Both the position numbers and the translations under genes were made by a program. Of a DNA stretch of 44,993 bases, positions 34,554 to 42,751 are shown in pieces (the stretch's first letter is position 1; the number at the start of each line of letters is the position of its first letter). Below the pieces are notes generated by a model that ran no database searches, was not told where the DNA came from, and saw only the letters and a list, made by a program, of their open reading frames with translations. The stretch covers positions 1 through 44,993 of the forward strand of contig JAEYOY010000024.1 in NCBI GenBank assembly GCA_023411215.1, written 5' to 3'. The stretch is from Bacillota bacterium. GTDB lineage: Bacteria; Bacillota; Clostridia; Lachnospirales; Lachnospiraceae.

Positions 34554-35609
34554 ATGGTTGAACGTAATTATCATGATCAAGTGAATATTGACAATACCGT
34601 AAAGCTTCGTCTGCTAGAGGAAAAGCTGCCACACTTCTGCCGATACTTCTTCCGCGGTATCGAGCCAACCACCTCCTCACGTACCAGAATCGCTTATGCC
34701 TATGATCTAGGGGTCTTCTTTGAATGGCTTAAGAACACCAATCCCTCTCTGAAGAATACAGATATCACTGATTTTCGTGTGGAGCTTTTGGATCAGATTA
34801 AAGCAATCGACATTGAGGAATATCTGGATTATCTTACATACTATAAATCTTCCGATGAAAGGGAACATCTGAATGCTGAAAAAGGCAAGAAACGCAAGTT
34901 AGTTTCACTTCGAAGCTTCTATAATTATTACTTCAAAAAGGAAATGATCAAGACAAATCCGGCAGCCCTCATCAGTGTACCCAAACTGCATGATAAGGAG
35001 ATCATCCGTCTTGAGATCGATGAAGTAGCAAAGCTGTTGGATGAGGTGGAAACCGCCAATAATATGACCAAATCCCAACAGAAATATCATGAGAAGACGA
35101 AGCTACGCGATCTGGCTATGATGACTCTCCTGCTTGGGACAGGCATTCGTGTTTCCGAATGCGTCGGTCTGGATATCAATGATGTAGATTTCGAGAATAA
35201 TGGGATTAAAATCCGTAGAAAAGGTGGCTATGAGGTTATCGTATATTTTGGTGAAGAGGTTCGAGAGGCTCTCCTGGCTTATCTGGAGGAACGTAAGCAG
35301 ATTGTTCCCTGTGAAGGTCACTCCAATGCTCTCTTCCTCTCCCTTCAACAAAAGCGGATTAATGTGCGCTCCGTCGAAAACCTCGTGAAGAAATACGCCT
35401 CCACCGTCACTAAGCTTAAGAAAATCACCCCCCACAAGCTCCGAAGCACCTACGGTACCAGCCTATATCGTGAGACCGGCGATATCTATCTGGTTGCCGA
35501 TGTACTTGGTCATAAGGACGTTAATACAACGAAAAAGCACTACGCAGCGATTGAAGACAGCCGCCGCCGTAGTGCCGCTAATGTGGTTAAGCTAAGGGAG
35601 AAGTACTAA
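34554..35609 (+). CDS. Tyrosine recombinase, XerS-like
   Basis: The 351-residue protein has a SAM-like N-terminal DNA-binding domain (about 20-145) and a catalytic domain with the complete set R199 (GTGIRVSE), K223, H294 and R297 (HKLRSTYG), H320 (LGHKDVNTT) and Tyr330. Length and architecture fit the single-protein XerS-type recombinases that resolve chromosome dimers, though relatives also mobilise elements. A TAGGAGG ribosome site precedes the ATG. 28-bp repeats lie directly upstream and a set of repeated TGTACTTTATTTT motifs lies downstream, either of which could be its targets. Confidence 0.88.
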   Translation: MVERNYHDQVNIDNTVKLRLLEEKLPHFCRYFFRGIEPTTSSRTRIAYAYDLGVFFEWLKNTNPSLKNTDITDFRVELLDQIKAIDIEEYLDYLTYYKSSDEREHLNAEKGKKRKLVSLRSFYNYYFKKEMIKTNPAALISVPKLHDKEIIRLEIDEVAKLLDEVETANNMTKSQQKYHEKTKLRDLAMMTLLLGTGIRVSECVGLDINDVDFENNGIKIRRKGGYEVIVYFGEEVREALLAYLEERKQIVPCEGHSNALFLSLQQKRINVRSVENLVKKYASTVTKLKKITPHKLRSTYGTSLYRETGDIYLVADVLGHKDVNTTKKHYAAIEDSRRRSAANVVKLREKY

Positions 35610-35727
35610 CTGAAATATTTTAGAAATTCTCTTAAAAATGTACTTTATTTTCATAAAAAATGAAATTTAATTTTGTAAAAATGTCTAAAATATGTACTTT
35701 TTTTCGAAAAGCACCCACTATTAAGTT

Positions 35728-35785
35728 GAAGTTGTAAAAAAAATAGACATAACTTTTATCATGTCTACTTTTATTTTACAACTTC
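35728..35785. terminator. Long hairpin between the recombinase and the secreted-protein gene
   Basis: GAAGTTGTAAAA (35728-35739) pairs with TTTTACAACTTC (35774-35785), and TAGACAT with ATGTCTA inside. It lies between two convergent genes and probably ends both transcripts. The AT-rich flanks provide T-tracts in both directions. Confidence 0.7.
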
Positions 35786-35793
35786 ATTTAGAA

Positions 35794-35873
35794 TAATGTA
35801 CTTAATTGTTTAATTCCTTATGCTGTAAGGACTTTTCCCTATTCAGTTATAATGTACTTTAATTTTTAGTTAT
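35794..35873 (+). repeat. Direct repeat 1 flanking the secreted-protein gene
   Basis: This 80-bp stretch matches 37729-37805 at roughly 80% identity with three small indels. It contains two TGTACTT motifs, an internal CCTTA/TAAGG inverted pair and a shared TATTCARTTATAA block. It touches the 3' end of the gene at 35882. Confidence 0.7.
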
Positions 35874-35881
35874 AAAAAATA

Positions 35882-37345
35882 TTAGTCTTTTATGAAGACG
35901 ATTTTGGCTAAATCGGGAGCGGAACCCTTTGAGACTTCAGCGAATACTCCACCCCCTGTGCCCTTTACAAGGTAACTTTGGCTTGTGTAAACCCTTATTG
36001 TGCTGAAGCCGGACTTTGGATAGGTGTTGATTCTATACGTTAGCTTGTTAATATCCGCATGCAATTGCAGATCCGCTACACACGAATTACTGCAGACTAC
36101 ATAACGGTCCCAATACTCAATTGTATATTCAGGTCCGAGGTCTTTATCTTCGCCTACAAGTGTAACCTTAAATGGTTTATCAGGCTTTTTATCTGATAGA
36201 ATAAGCCAGTAATTATATCCATTATCAGGGTAAATCCATCTGTCACCTACTTTCATATAGTATTCGCCGGATTCAATAACGGTGGCGTTAGCGTTGGCGT
36301 TTTCGGATGTTGACGGTGTTGGTTTCGATTCGTCTTTTTTCGGAGCGGTCAATTTACGTTCAACAGTGAAATCACCCATGCCTATTTTAACAGTGGAAGT
36401 ACCGGATGGGATTACATATTCGCCGCCTTGATACATTCTTTGACCTCCGACTGAAATGTTGAGACAATCACCACTGAGAACCTCTGACGTTCCGTCCTTA
36501 TACTTAGCCTTAACGGAATAGTCGCCTGTGACGAAGGTCGAGCTACCCGCATCGGGTTCGTCAGTTACTTTAACGGAAGAAACAAACGGCTTAACTGTAA
36601 ACGGAATGACAATGTGCTGGTTCCCAACAACTACCCACAGGTCTTTCTCTCCCGGTACCCAGAAGCGATAACCCTTAGTGATTTGATTACCGTTCTCTTT
36701 AGATTTCATTCCACGTGCCCCGGCATAGTAGGTAAGGTCATCCCAATCTAAATTTTTATAGGTGAGTTTTTTTCCGTATGCTCCAATACCGGCACGGACT
36801 ATAATTGATGTCGGGTCAAACGCATCTGCTCCTTGGCGGTAGGTTGTCTTTTTCATTGACGAATCGAGGGTGAACTCGCGAATGTTTTGCCAGTCCATAT
36901 CCGGCAATACACCAATCCGCATAGAACAAACGGCAGTTTTAGAGGATGGAAATTTAACCTTGGCTTTATCCGCAGCCTTTTTCCATTTGTTGTATTCCGA
37001 ATTCGTCATTTCACATTGTAAGGTCAAGGTGAAATATCCTACCTGGTTAAATTTGTACCCTTCTTCCAGTGGCATACCGTTTAGCCACCATTTAGGATTG
37101 TGCCCAAAGTGAGCTGAGTTTGCACCGCTGTAGTAGTACCCAATTGTAGCCTTGATGTTTTCGAACCTTTCACCAACTTTAAAGGTATCTGCTGGGATAC
37201 CGGAAAACCCTTTGCTTGAAACGATTTCATATTTGCCGGTTAGTGAATTGAACACACAAGGCGAGCCCGCCGCCAGTGCCGTTGTCGGCAACAGGGTAAG
37301 CACCATGCACAGAGTGAGTAGTATGCACATAAATCGTTTTTTCAT
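35882..37345 (-). CDS. Secreted protein of unknown function with Ig-like segments
   Basis: The 487-residue product starts at ATG 37345 behind GGAG. The 24-nt longer frame is unsupported. A Sec signal peptide (KKRFMCILLTLCMVLTLLP) ends at ALAAG. The mature protein has several beta-rich segments of the bacterial Ig-like type and a Ser/Thr/Asn linker near residue 345. No enzyme motif or surface anchor is visible. I do not recognise a family. The gene is AT-poor compared with its flanks and is bracketed by direct repeats, so transfer as a unit is possible. Confidence 0.7.
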   Translation of the reverse strand: MKKRFMCILLTLCMVLTLLPTTALAAGSPCVFNSLTGKYEIVSSKGFSGIPADTFKVGERFENIKATIGYYYSGANSAHFGHNPKWWLNGMPLEEGYKFNQVGYFTLTLQCEMTNSEYNKWKKAADKAKVKFPSSKTAVCSMRIGVLPDMDWQNIREFTLDSSMKKTTYRQGADAFDPTSIIVRAGIGAYGKKLTYKNLDWDDLTYYAGARGMKSKENGNQITKGYRFWVPGEKDLWVVVGNQHIVIPFTVKPFVSSVKVTDEPDAGSSTFVTGDYSVKAKYKDGTSEVLSGDCLNISVGGQRMYQGGEYVIPSGTSTVKIGMGDFTVERKLTAPKKDESKPTPSTSENANANATVIESGEYYMKVGDRWIYPDNGYNYWLILSDKKPDKPFKVTLVGEDKDLGPEYTIEYWDRYVVCSNSCVADLQLHADINKLTYRINTYPKSGFSTIRVYTSQSYLVKGTGGGVFAEVSKGSAPDLAKIVFIKD

Positions 37346-37546
37346 TGTTTTTCTCCTTCTTCTTACCATTCTTTGTTTTATATGCCCGGATATTAAAATA
37401 ATACATCTTCCCTTCTTTCATTGATTATGACTGCATTCCATGTACATCATTTATTCATATTCAATATAGCATAAATTTCTCATTCAAAAACATCCGCTTC
37501 ATGAAACACTCTTTTTTTGACACGAATAACAGTTTTTAAACTAATT

Positions 37547-37594
37547 TCTTAAGGTTTAAGGTCTTAAGGTTTAAGGAAATGGGTTTTAAGGAAA
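37547..37594 (+). repeat. Short tandem repeats TCTTAAGGTTTAAGG
   Basis: A 15-bp unit occurs twice in tandem (37547-37561 and 37562-37576), followed by two AAGGAAATGG copies. It lies upstream of the secreted-protein gene. Its purpose is unknown; it is likely slippage-derived. Confidence 0.7.
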
Positions 37595-37671
37595 TGGTCA
37601 ATTGCAATCCGATAGATTAATTAAAATGAACTTTATTTAGTTCTGAAACTACGCTACTCCGTCTTTATAAA

Positions 37672-37702
37672 TGAACTATATTATTCCTAAAAATAAAGTT
37701 CA
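37672..37702. repeat. Inverted-arm site with 9-bp centre
   Basis: TGAACTATATT (37672-37682) faces AATAAAGTTCA (37692-37702), one mismatch in 11, with a 9-bp AT-rich centre. Arm length and spacing are like tyrosine-recombinase core sites. It could instead be a protein operator or a terminator stem. Confidence 0.4.
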
Positions 37703-37709
37703 AAATAAA

Positions 37710-37741
37710 ATAAAGTACATTTCTCTATAAATGCACTTTAT
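37710..37741. repeat. Inverted-arm site with 8-bp centre
   Basis: ATAAAGTACATT (37710-37721) faces AATGCACTTTAT (37730-37741), one mismatch in 12, with the 8-bp centre TCTCTATA. The right arm starts direct repeat 2. This resembles a recombinase core site more than a terminator because the centre is a constant-size spacer with no T-tract. Confidence 0.45.
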
Positions 37742-37805
37742 CGTTCATTCCTTATCAAGCAAGGATTTCCTCTATTCAATTATAAAATACTTTATTTTTA
37801 GTTAT
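37729..37805 (+). repeat. Direct repeat 2 flanking the secreted-protein gene
   Basis: It has about 80% identity with 35794-35873 in the same orientation, 1935 bp away. Together with repeat 1 it brackets a single gene. The surrounding 37600-37930 region carries further TGAACTTTATTTT copies (37627, 37852 and 37909). Confidence 0.7.
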
Positions 37806-37955
37806 GAAGTAATATGTAGAAAAAAATTCTGATTAAAAGCCTTAATATTTTGAACTTTATTTTCATTAAAGTGGATAAATATTATTTTATAAATCAATGG
37901 ATCAATAAACTTTATTTCTTTTATTAGACATTCAATTACATGTTTTACTGCATTT

Positions 37956-37983
37956 GAGCCACTTATATTAAGATAAGTGGCTC
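37956..37983 (-). terminator. Perfect 11-bp hairpin after the zinc-ribbon fragment and ATPase
   Basis: GAGCCACTTAT (37956-37966) and ATAAGTGGCTC (37973-37983) form a full stem with a 6-nt loop. It lies downstream of the ATPase and the zinc-ribbon remnant on the minus strand. There is no T-tract on that strand, so its terminator role is moderate. Confidence 0.5.
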
Positions 37984-37988
37984 ATCTT

Positions 37989-38139
37989 TTAGAAGAAATG
38001 TCTCTTCTTCTGTCTTAACCCTTTACAATGCGGACAAGATTTCATATGTCTTTTTTGTAAATAAATCCTTTGCAGTCATTTGATATTTATGATTGCAGAC
38101 TTTGCATATCCACCACACTTTATCAGAAAAGTTAATTTC
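37989..38139 (-). pseudogene. Frameshifted zinc-ribbon (DUF4379-like) fragment
   Basis: One frame reads DKVWWICKVCNHKYQMTA and, after a run of six As on this strand (plus 38051-38056), the next frame reads RHMKSCPHCKGLRQKK. Joined, they give W-W-x-C-x-x-C-x-H...C-x-x-C, the pattern of treble-clef zinc-ribbon domains seen in tandem in phage- and nuclease-associated proteins. A one-base slip in the A run would explain the break. Its upstream part overlaps the last codons of the ATPase in another frame, so it has no start of its own. Confidence 0.5.
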
Positions 38140-40027
38140 GTACCGGTGCCCACGATACACGGCGCATACGGTTGATCGCGGCTCGTAAGTCATATTCGCG
38201 TGGTAAGTCGAGAAAGCGGTTCATTGTCGTAAAGAACCCAGTATCAACGATATTTATGCCCTCTAGCTCTATCTGCTCATATAATTTGCGTACACACATC
38301 GCAACGTCAATTTTGCGATCAACCGTTTTACGGTCAAGACCTCTCATAGCTAGCGCAAGCATCTCTAGTTCGTTACCATCGTCGGTACTTCGCTCCAAAA
38401 AACGTAACATGAAAGCAAGCGCATCAACCTGTGCGGCCGTTGCAATATCATGTAGGTTACGTACATCAATCCTCTCATCACCTATGACAATGAAGCCTGT
38501 ATCGGAGACCTCAAGCTTCTCGGTGCCGCTTCCTTGGGGATAAGAAGTAAAACCGCTATTTAATAAAACACGTCGCGTCGTCCAATCAGTAATGCTCGGT
38601 GGTTCAGACGACATACACGAAATGCTTTTTGCGTGCAATGTCACGTCATGAATTTCAAAGTCGTCCATCATATAGATTTTATCCGCTACACCAAGGTACT
38701 CGCTACTACCGCCGATTACGAGTATTGTTGATACCCCGTTGGCCGAAAGTTCACGTACACGGTCGGTGAATGGAGTAATCGGCTCTTTTTTTATCAGCTC
38801 CTTCATCAGCACGTCGCGAATCATAAAGTTTGTCGCACTTCTATCCTCGTCAATAAGAAGAAGCGTTGAGCCGCACTCAATAGCTTCTATAATATTCGCC
38901 GCCTGTGACGTAGAGCCGGAGGCATGAGTAGTTGAAAAGGTGCTTGTATCTCCATCTGGTATCCATTTGATAAACGGCGAAATGTTAAGACACGATACAG
39001 CGCGTCCGTCCTCAGCTGTTATGGTAACAGCACTATGGTCTGTGATACATAACTCTCGCCCATCGCCCGCAACATGGTTGTATATTCCTGCAGATACCGC
39101 GTTCAATATCGTAGACTTGCCGGAATACCCTCCACCGGTTATGACCGTTACACCACGACGAATCCCCATACCACGCACACCTGCAATCGTGATTTCATCC
39201 TCAGTCGTACTTTGAAACGGCAGTGCGTCCTTCATCGGAAGTTCGGTGCCTTTCTCCCTTGCAAGTATGCTACCGTTAGCAATAAAAGCGCAATAATTCT
39301 CCTCACGCAAGAACCTGCGGATTGCGTTTTGCTTTTTTTCAAGTGCAAGCGCATACTTAAGTCCCTCTCTGTCAAATTCGCGGACGAACCGTTCTGTTTC
39401 ATCAGGCAGATTGCCAACAAGCATTTTCCTCATTCGTTTAAGATTACCATGCGGAAGCTGCGCTTGTATCCGTATGCAAAGGCACATAATGTCTGGTGGT
39501 GCATCGATAAATTTTGTTACATAAATACCCGCTTCACGTCCATTTTCATAGTCTTTCGCGGGGCGCATGGCAAAGTATGCTGTATTACGCACAAGAACTT
39601 CTCCACCGGGCGCGTAGACATAAAATTTTCCATTGTCGCTATCCGGGCGAGCTTTGTTCTCATATTCTTTGTTTACACGATCAAAATATGTTGCAATTTT
39701 TCGCAAGCAAAAATCTGCTGCAGCAACCGTATAATCTGTAATATTTAGACGATCAACAGGAATTGCAATTGTTATTGTAGGACGATCAAGAGCCATGCGG
39801 TTCGTACGATCAAACGTATACGAAATACCGTCGCGCCAATAGGTAGGCTCACGGCGAATCCCTGTACGATCGCTGGCAGCTTCGCCTCCGGGCTTTCGAT
39901 AGGTCACGATACACTCGCCATCGTAAATTTCTTTTTGTACAGGATTTCTGTCGACCATAACCGTGTAACGGAAGGTAGTAGTGTCAGTGTCTGTAATTTG
40001 GTTAAGATACCACAAAAGTCTTTTCAA
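38132..40027 (-). CDS. ABC-class ATPase of the COG3044 (PF09818) type, TTG start
   Basis: I recognise the family but not a function. The 631-residue soluble protein has a Walker A GGGYSGKS (298-305), an ABC-like signature ASGSTSQA (369-376) and a Walker B LLLIDED (389-395). An N-terminal domain of about 280 residues of unknown fold and a helical C-terminal domain flank the nucleotide domain. There are no membrane helices. The TTG at 40027 lies 6 nt from a GAGGGAG ribosome site. That site can itself pair with CCTCC just upstream. Expression appears to be controlled by the leader at 40052-40251. Its C-terminus overlaps a zinc-ribbon relic, hinting at insertion. Confidence 0.85.
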   Translation of the reverse strand: MKRLLWYLNQITDTDTTTFRYTVMVDRNPVQKEIYDGECIVTYRKPGGEAASDRTGIRREPTYWRDGISYTFDRTNRMALDRPTITIAIPVDRLNITDYTVAAADFCLRKIATYFDRVNKEYENKARPDSDNGKFYVYAPGGEVLVRNTAYFAMRPAKDYENGREAGIYVTKFIDAPPDIMCLCIRIQAQLPHGNLKRMRKMLVGNLPDETERFVREFDREGLKYALALEKKQNAIRRFLREENYCAFIANGSILAREKGTELPMKDALPFQSTTEDEITIAGVRGMGIRRGVTVITGGGYSGKSTILNAVSAGIYNHVAGDGRELCITDHSAVTITAEDGRAVSCLNISPFIKWIPDGDTSTFSTTHASGSTSQAANIIEAIECGSTLLLIDEDRSATNFMIRDVLMKELIKKEPITPFTDRVRELSANGVSTILVIGGSSEYLGVADKIYMMDDFEIHDVTLHAKSISCMSSEPPSITDWTTRRVLLNSGFTSYPQGSGTEKLEVSDTGFIVIGDERIDVRNLHDIATAAQVDALAFMLRFLERSTDDGNELEMLALAMRGLDRKTVDRKIDVAMCVRKLYEQIELEGINIVDTGFFTTMNRFLDLPREYDLRAAINRMRRVSWAPVRN

Positions 40028-40051
40028 TAATTTCTCCCTCTTTAGGAGGAC

Positions 40052-40082
40052 AAAATAAAAAGCCGCTGATAAAATCAGCGGC
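40052..40082 (-). terminator. Attenuator terminator in front of the ATPase gene
   Basis: GCCGCTGA (40062-40069) and TCAGCGGC (40075-40082) form a perfect 8-bp GC-rich stem with a 5-nt loop, followed on the minus strand by TTTTTATTTT. It stands between the leader peptide and the ATPase ribosome site, so unless disrupted it should stop transcription before the gene. Confidence 0.85.
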
Positions 40083-40113
40083 GTGAAAAGACAATACTAA
40101 CGTATATGTATCG

Positions 40114-40173
40114 TTAAAAAGTCAATGCAGACAAAATGATTTTATCAGTTAAAAATAAAATTAGCATTTTCAT
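40114..40173 (-). CDS. 19-residue leader peptide of the attenuator
   Basis: The frame MKMLILFLTDKIILSALTF starts at ATG 40173, 5 nt after a GAGGTGG ribosome site, and ends with TAA at 40114. Codons ACT GAT AAA ATC lie in a 12-nt stretch (40137-40148) exactly complementary to the terminator region 40066-40077. The leader start itself (40170-40180) is complementary to 40130-40139 and to 40048-40056. This layout is like the leaders of ribosome-controlled resistance genes. Confidence 0.7.
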   Translation of the reverse strand: MKMLILFLTDKIILSALTF

Positions 40174-40222
40174 TTTGTCCACCTCATTTCTTATTATTTA
40201 TTATAATGACTGTTACCAAATT

Positions 40223-40251
40223 ATCATAGCATAAATTTAAATGATATACAA
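40223..40251 (-). promoter_or_regulatory. Promoter of the attenuated ATPase transcript
   Basis: On the minus strand TTGTAT (40246-40251) and TATGAT (40223-40228) are 17 bp apart, giving a transcription start near 40216, about 40 nt before the leader ATG and about 190 nt before the ATPase start. I see no supported gene in the rest of the 40252-40574 gap. A 75-codon plus frame there has no ribosome site. Confidence 0.6.
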
Positions 40252-40574
40252 GAAAAAATTTAATTTTATAAAGGATATTAATAATACACATTTTGGGTCC
40301 TTTCATAAACGGTCTCAATCATTTTATCTTTGTTATCCAATAGTATTGTGGGCATCTAATTCATGCCTGAAAAGTCAAAATATGATAATTCATATTCGGT
40401 TATACGGTAGTGATAAGCTATTTTTCTTAATATCAGGTTTCCGATTACGTACTCCTTTTCATAATTAGCAGTTGCATTTGGCGAGTCCAAACCAACAGCT
40501 AAAGAAAGCACACATTTATTTTTAAACTGTAAAAAATTTATAAATGAACTTAATTTATATGAGAGTTATAGCAC

Positions 40575-41552
40575 TCACAAAGAACGAACTATATCAGGAG
40601 CTTCATTTATCATAGATATAAAGCCATTTTTTAGATCAGTGTTTTGATTTAGATAGCCCTGCATGCAAGTAAATAGTAGCATTCTTCGATAGCTTATGAA
40701 CGTATCTATTTGCTTCAGCCAAAAATCATCAATATGATTTTCTGTTTCATACCCATTGATAAATTCATGAAAATAGCGTTGTATCGGTTCTTTGTTGTAG
40801 ACATGATTAAACATACCCCCAGCCAGATCAAACATGATTCCTTGAACCGGAACGACGATATCCTGCATAAAGAAATGACAGCCAGCAACATCAAAATCAA
40901 TTAAAGTAATATCATTACCGTTAACTATAATGTTAAATTGATGATTGTCATTATGGATAAAACCATAATTATTTCTGGTTATTGGGAGTTGTGAAAGCGC
41001 AACACTCATTTCCTGCCATTTACTCTTTACAAATTCATCCTTACACCAGTTATAAAAGAAATTAATCTCATCAGTATATCCATACTCGGAGGATTTTCCG
41101 CTAATATTCTTCCATATCGTGTAGTTCTTCGTAATCCTATGTGCTTTTCCTATCATCTTGCCCCAATGATAGCTCAAATCAGAAGCTAATAGTTCAGTCT
41201 TAGGATTTTCTCCTTCACAGTATTTCATCGAATAAGCAATACAAATATGATTTCCATCTTCATAGGTGGCATATAAATTCTTTTCCGAATTTTCTTCAGG
41301 GTATGCAATATTTATTCCCTGAGTTCCAAGATAATTAACAAATGCTAATCGATCGTTGAGTGCTTGCAATTCATCTGTTCCCGGCTTATCCACTGCCAAG
41401 ATTTTGAGCACCTTTTTTTGACCTGCCAAATAATAAGAGTATGCTATACCGTCAGAATCTTCTCTCCCACCACCTAAAAAAGTAAGGTCAGATTCTTTTA
41501 TTTGATAGGAACTACACAGATTGTTTAGTGCTTTTACAGTTACCTTTATCAT
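40575..41552 (-). CDS. APH/CotS-fold phosphotransferase of unknown substrate
   Basis: The 325-residue protein has the aminoglycoside/choline-kinase fold: a nucleotide lobe with VLKILAVDKPG, the catalytic motif HNDNHQFNIIVN and metal motif LIDFDVAGCHFFMQDI. The Brenner motif here is HxDxxxxN with HND. It resembles the homoserine/CotS-like kinases rather than APH(3'). It has a GGGAG ribosome site and lies downstream of the methyltransferase gene. It may modify an antibiotic or a spore or cell metabolite; the sequence does not decide. Confidence 0.75.
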   Translation of the reverse strand: MIKVTVKALNNLCSSYQIKESDLTFLGGGREDSDGIAYSYYLAGQKKVLKILAVDKPGTDELQALNDRLAFVNYLGTQGINIAYPEENSEKNLYATYEDGNHICIAYSMKYCEGENPKTELLASDLSYHWGKMIGKAHRITKNYTIWKNISGKSSEYGYTDEINFFYNWCKDEFVKSKWQEMSVALSQLPITRNNYGFIHNDNHQFNIIVNGNDITLIDFDVAGCHFFMQDIVVPVQGIMFDLAGGMFNHVYNKEPIQRYFHEFINGYETENHIDDFWLKQIDTFISYRRMLLFTCMQGYLNQNTDLKNGFISMINEAPDIVRSL

Positions 41553-41642
41553 AGTTATCTCCCTAATAATAAATTTATGTGTTTTTGCTACTGCCTATGC
41601 ACACGACAGCCATACCAGTCATTTCCATGCCCGGTTCTTAAT

Positions 41643-41792
41643 TTATTGAACTTCCAACTCAATATTGAATGATTTTTGCCTGTCTCCTGCCATAATACGC
41701 AATTTGCCTGTATTGTGACAGATAACTGCTTCCGTCGAACCTTCTGTACGAGCATCAAGGCAAATAGGCAATTCATTTGAATGATTGGTCAA
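41643..41792 (-). pseudogene. Orphan protein-like frame overlapping the methyltransferase end
   Basis: A 49-codon frame from a TTG at 41792 reads ICLDARTEGSTEAVICHNTG, then KLRIMAGDRQ, and ends at 41643. Its composition is more protein-like than the competing 62-codon frame at 41588-41776. The TTG has no ribosome site and lies inside the methyltransferase gene. I suspect a C-terminal remnant of a lost gene. Confidence 0.25.
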
Positions 41793-42462
41793 GATGTTCG
41801 CTATACACTTTCGTTACCCGATCTAAGTGTAACAGACCATTCACACTATCACGGTCAAATATCGCGTTCATAGTAGCTATATGCGTGTCATATCCAGGGT
41901 CGGCGGGTAGTGGATAATTGTCCTGTGAGGCGATATAAGCTAGCCATCTATCCCGCGTATAATCCATCGGGTTGGGAAATTCGCAAATCGTCGGCTTTGT
42001 AAAAAATACATCTACCGTCTGTTTACTAATAGCAATCATCTCCCCACCGGGAGTAAGGTTGTATAGGACAATGACCAATCCATCGGGTTTGATGATGCGG
42101 CGACATTCTGTGCGGAAAGCCTCCATATTGAACCAGTGCAAGGCATGGGCTACGGTGATAACATCAACGCTCTGTTCGGGAAGCATAGTAGTCTCGGCTG
42201 TGCCATCCACAATCTTTGCGTTTGCAAAGGGCGCAAGCGTAATAGCAAGCTGCCTACGCATGTCCGCGTTGGGTTCAATGGCAAATACAGAGTAACCCTG
42301 CTCCACCAACGTCACCGTGAATTTCCCTGTACCCGCACCAATATCTGCAAATACGGCGTCCTGCGGTACAAGGGAACAAATATATTCAATCGCCGCTTTC
42401 GGATAGCCCGGCCGTCCAATAGCATAAGCCTCTGCTTTGCCAGTAAAATTATCTATATTCAC
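41773..42462 (-). CDS. Class I SAM-dependent methyltransferase
   Basis: The 229-residue protein has the SAM-binding motif I VFADIGAGTGKFT near residue 40, motif II IEPNADM and the later ITVAHALHWFN block, as in small-molecule methyltransferases of the UbiE/MenG-like group. Its start is a GTG preceded by AAAGGAG at a good distance. The C-terminal NGLLHLDRVTKVYSE segment is complete. The substrate is unknown. It precedes the phosphotransferase gene at 41552 on the same strand. Confidence 0.85.
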   Translation of the reverse strand: MNIDNFTGKAEAYAIGRPGYPKAAIEYICSLVPQDAVFADIGAGTGKFTVTLVEQGYSVFAIEPNADMRRQLAITLAPFANAKIVDGTAETTMLPEQSVDVITVAHALHWFNMEAFRTECRRIIKPDGLVIVLYNLTPGGEMIAISKQTVDVFFTKPTICEFPNPMDYTRDRWLAYIASQDNYPLPADPGYDTHIATMNAIFDRDSVNGLLHLDRVTKVYSEHLDQSFK

Positions 42463-42751
42463 TATTTTACTCCTTTCCGTTATACAGACTTCTTATATCG
42501 CTTTTGGTGATTAAGATAAACAGGGGAATGTATTTGACATATGAATCTATTATAAATCATTTAATTAGTAATTTCCATATTTTTCTTTCTGTTATATAAG
42601 TCACCAATCCCCTTCGATATTTTCGCTAAGTCCTTGAAATTGTAAACAACAGTGAAATCAGATAGTTGCATTCTCGATCAGTTAATACTTTACTAATCCT
42701 GTGATATAGTTTATTAATATCAACATACAATCCAATATTCTCTACAAAGCT

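Noticed and set aside
35690..35735. XerS dif-like site just after the recombinase
   Set aside because: The TTTTTTTCGAAAAG stretch only loosely recalls dif_SL, which normally lies upstream of xerS; I cannot align it convincingly.
40241..40468. 75-codon plus-strand frame
   Set aside because: No ribosome site; it runs over the promoter of the opposite ATPase transcript.
41588..41776. 62-codon frame after the methyltransferase
   Set aside because: Its ATG overlaps the methyltransferase stop, but composition is unlike protein and no separate ribosome site exists.
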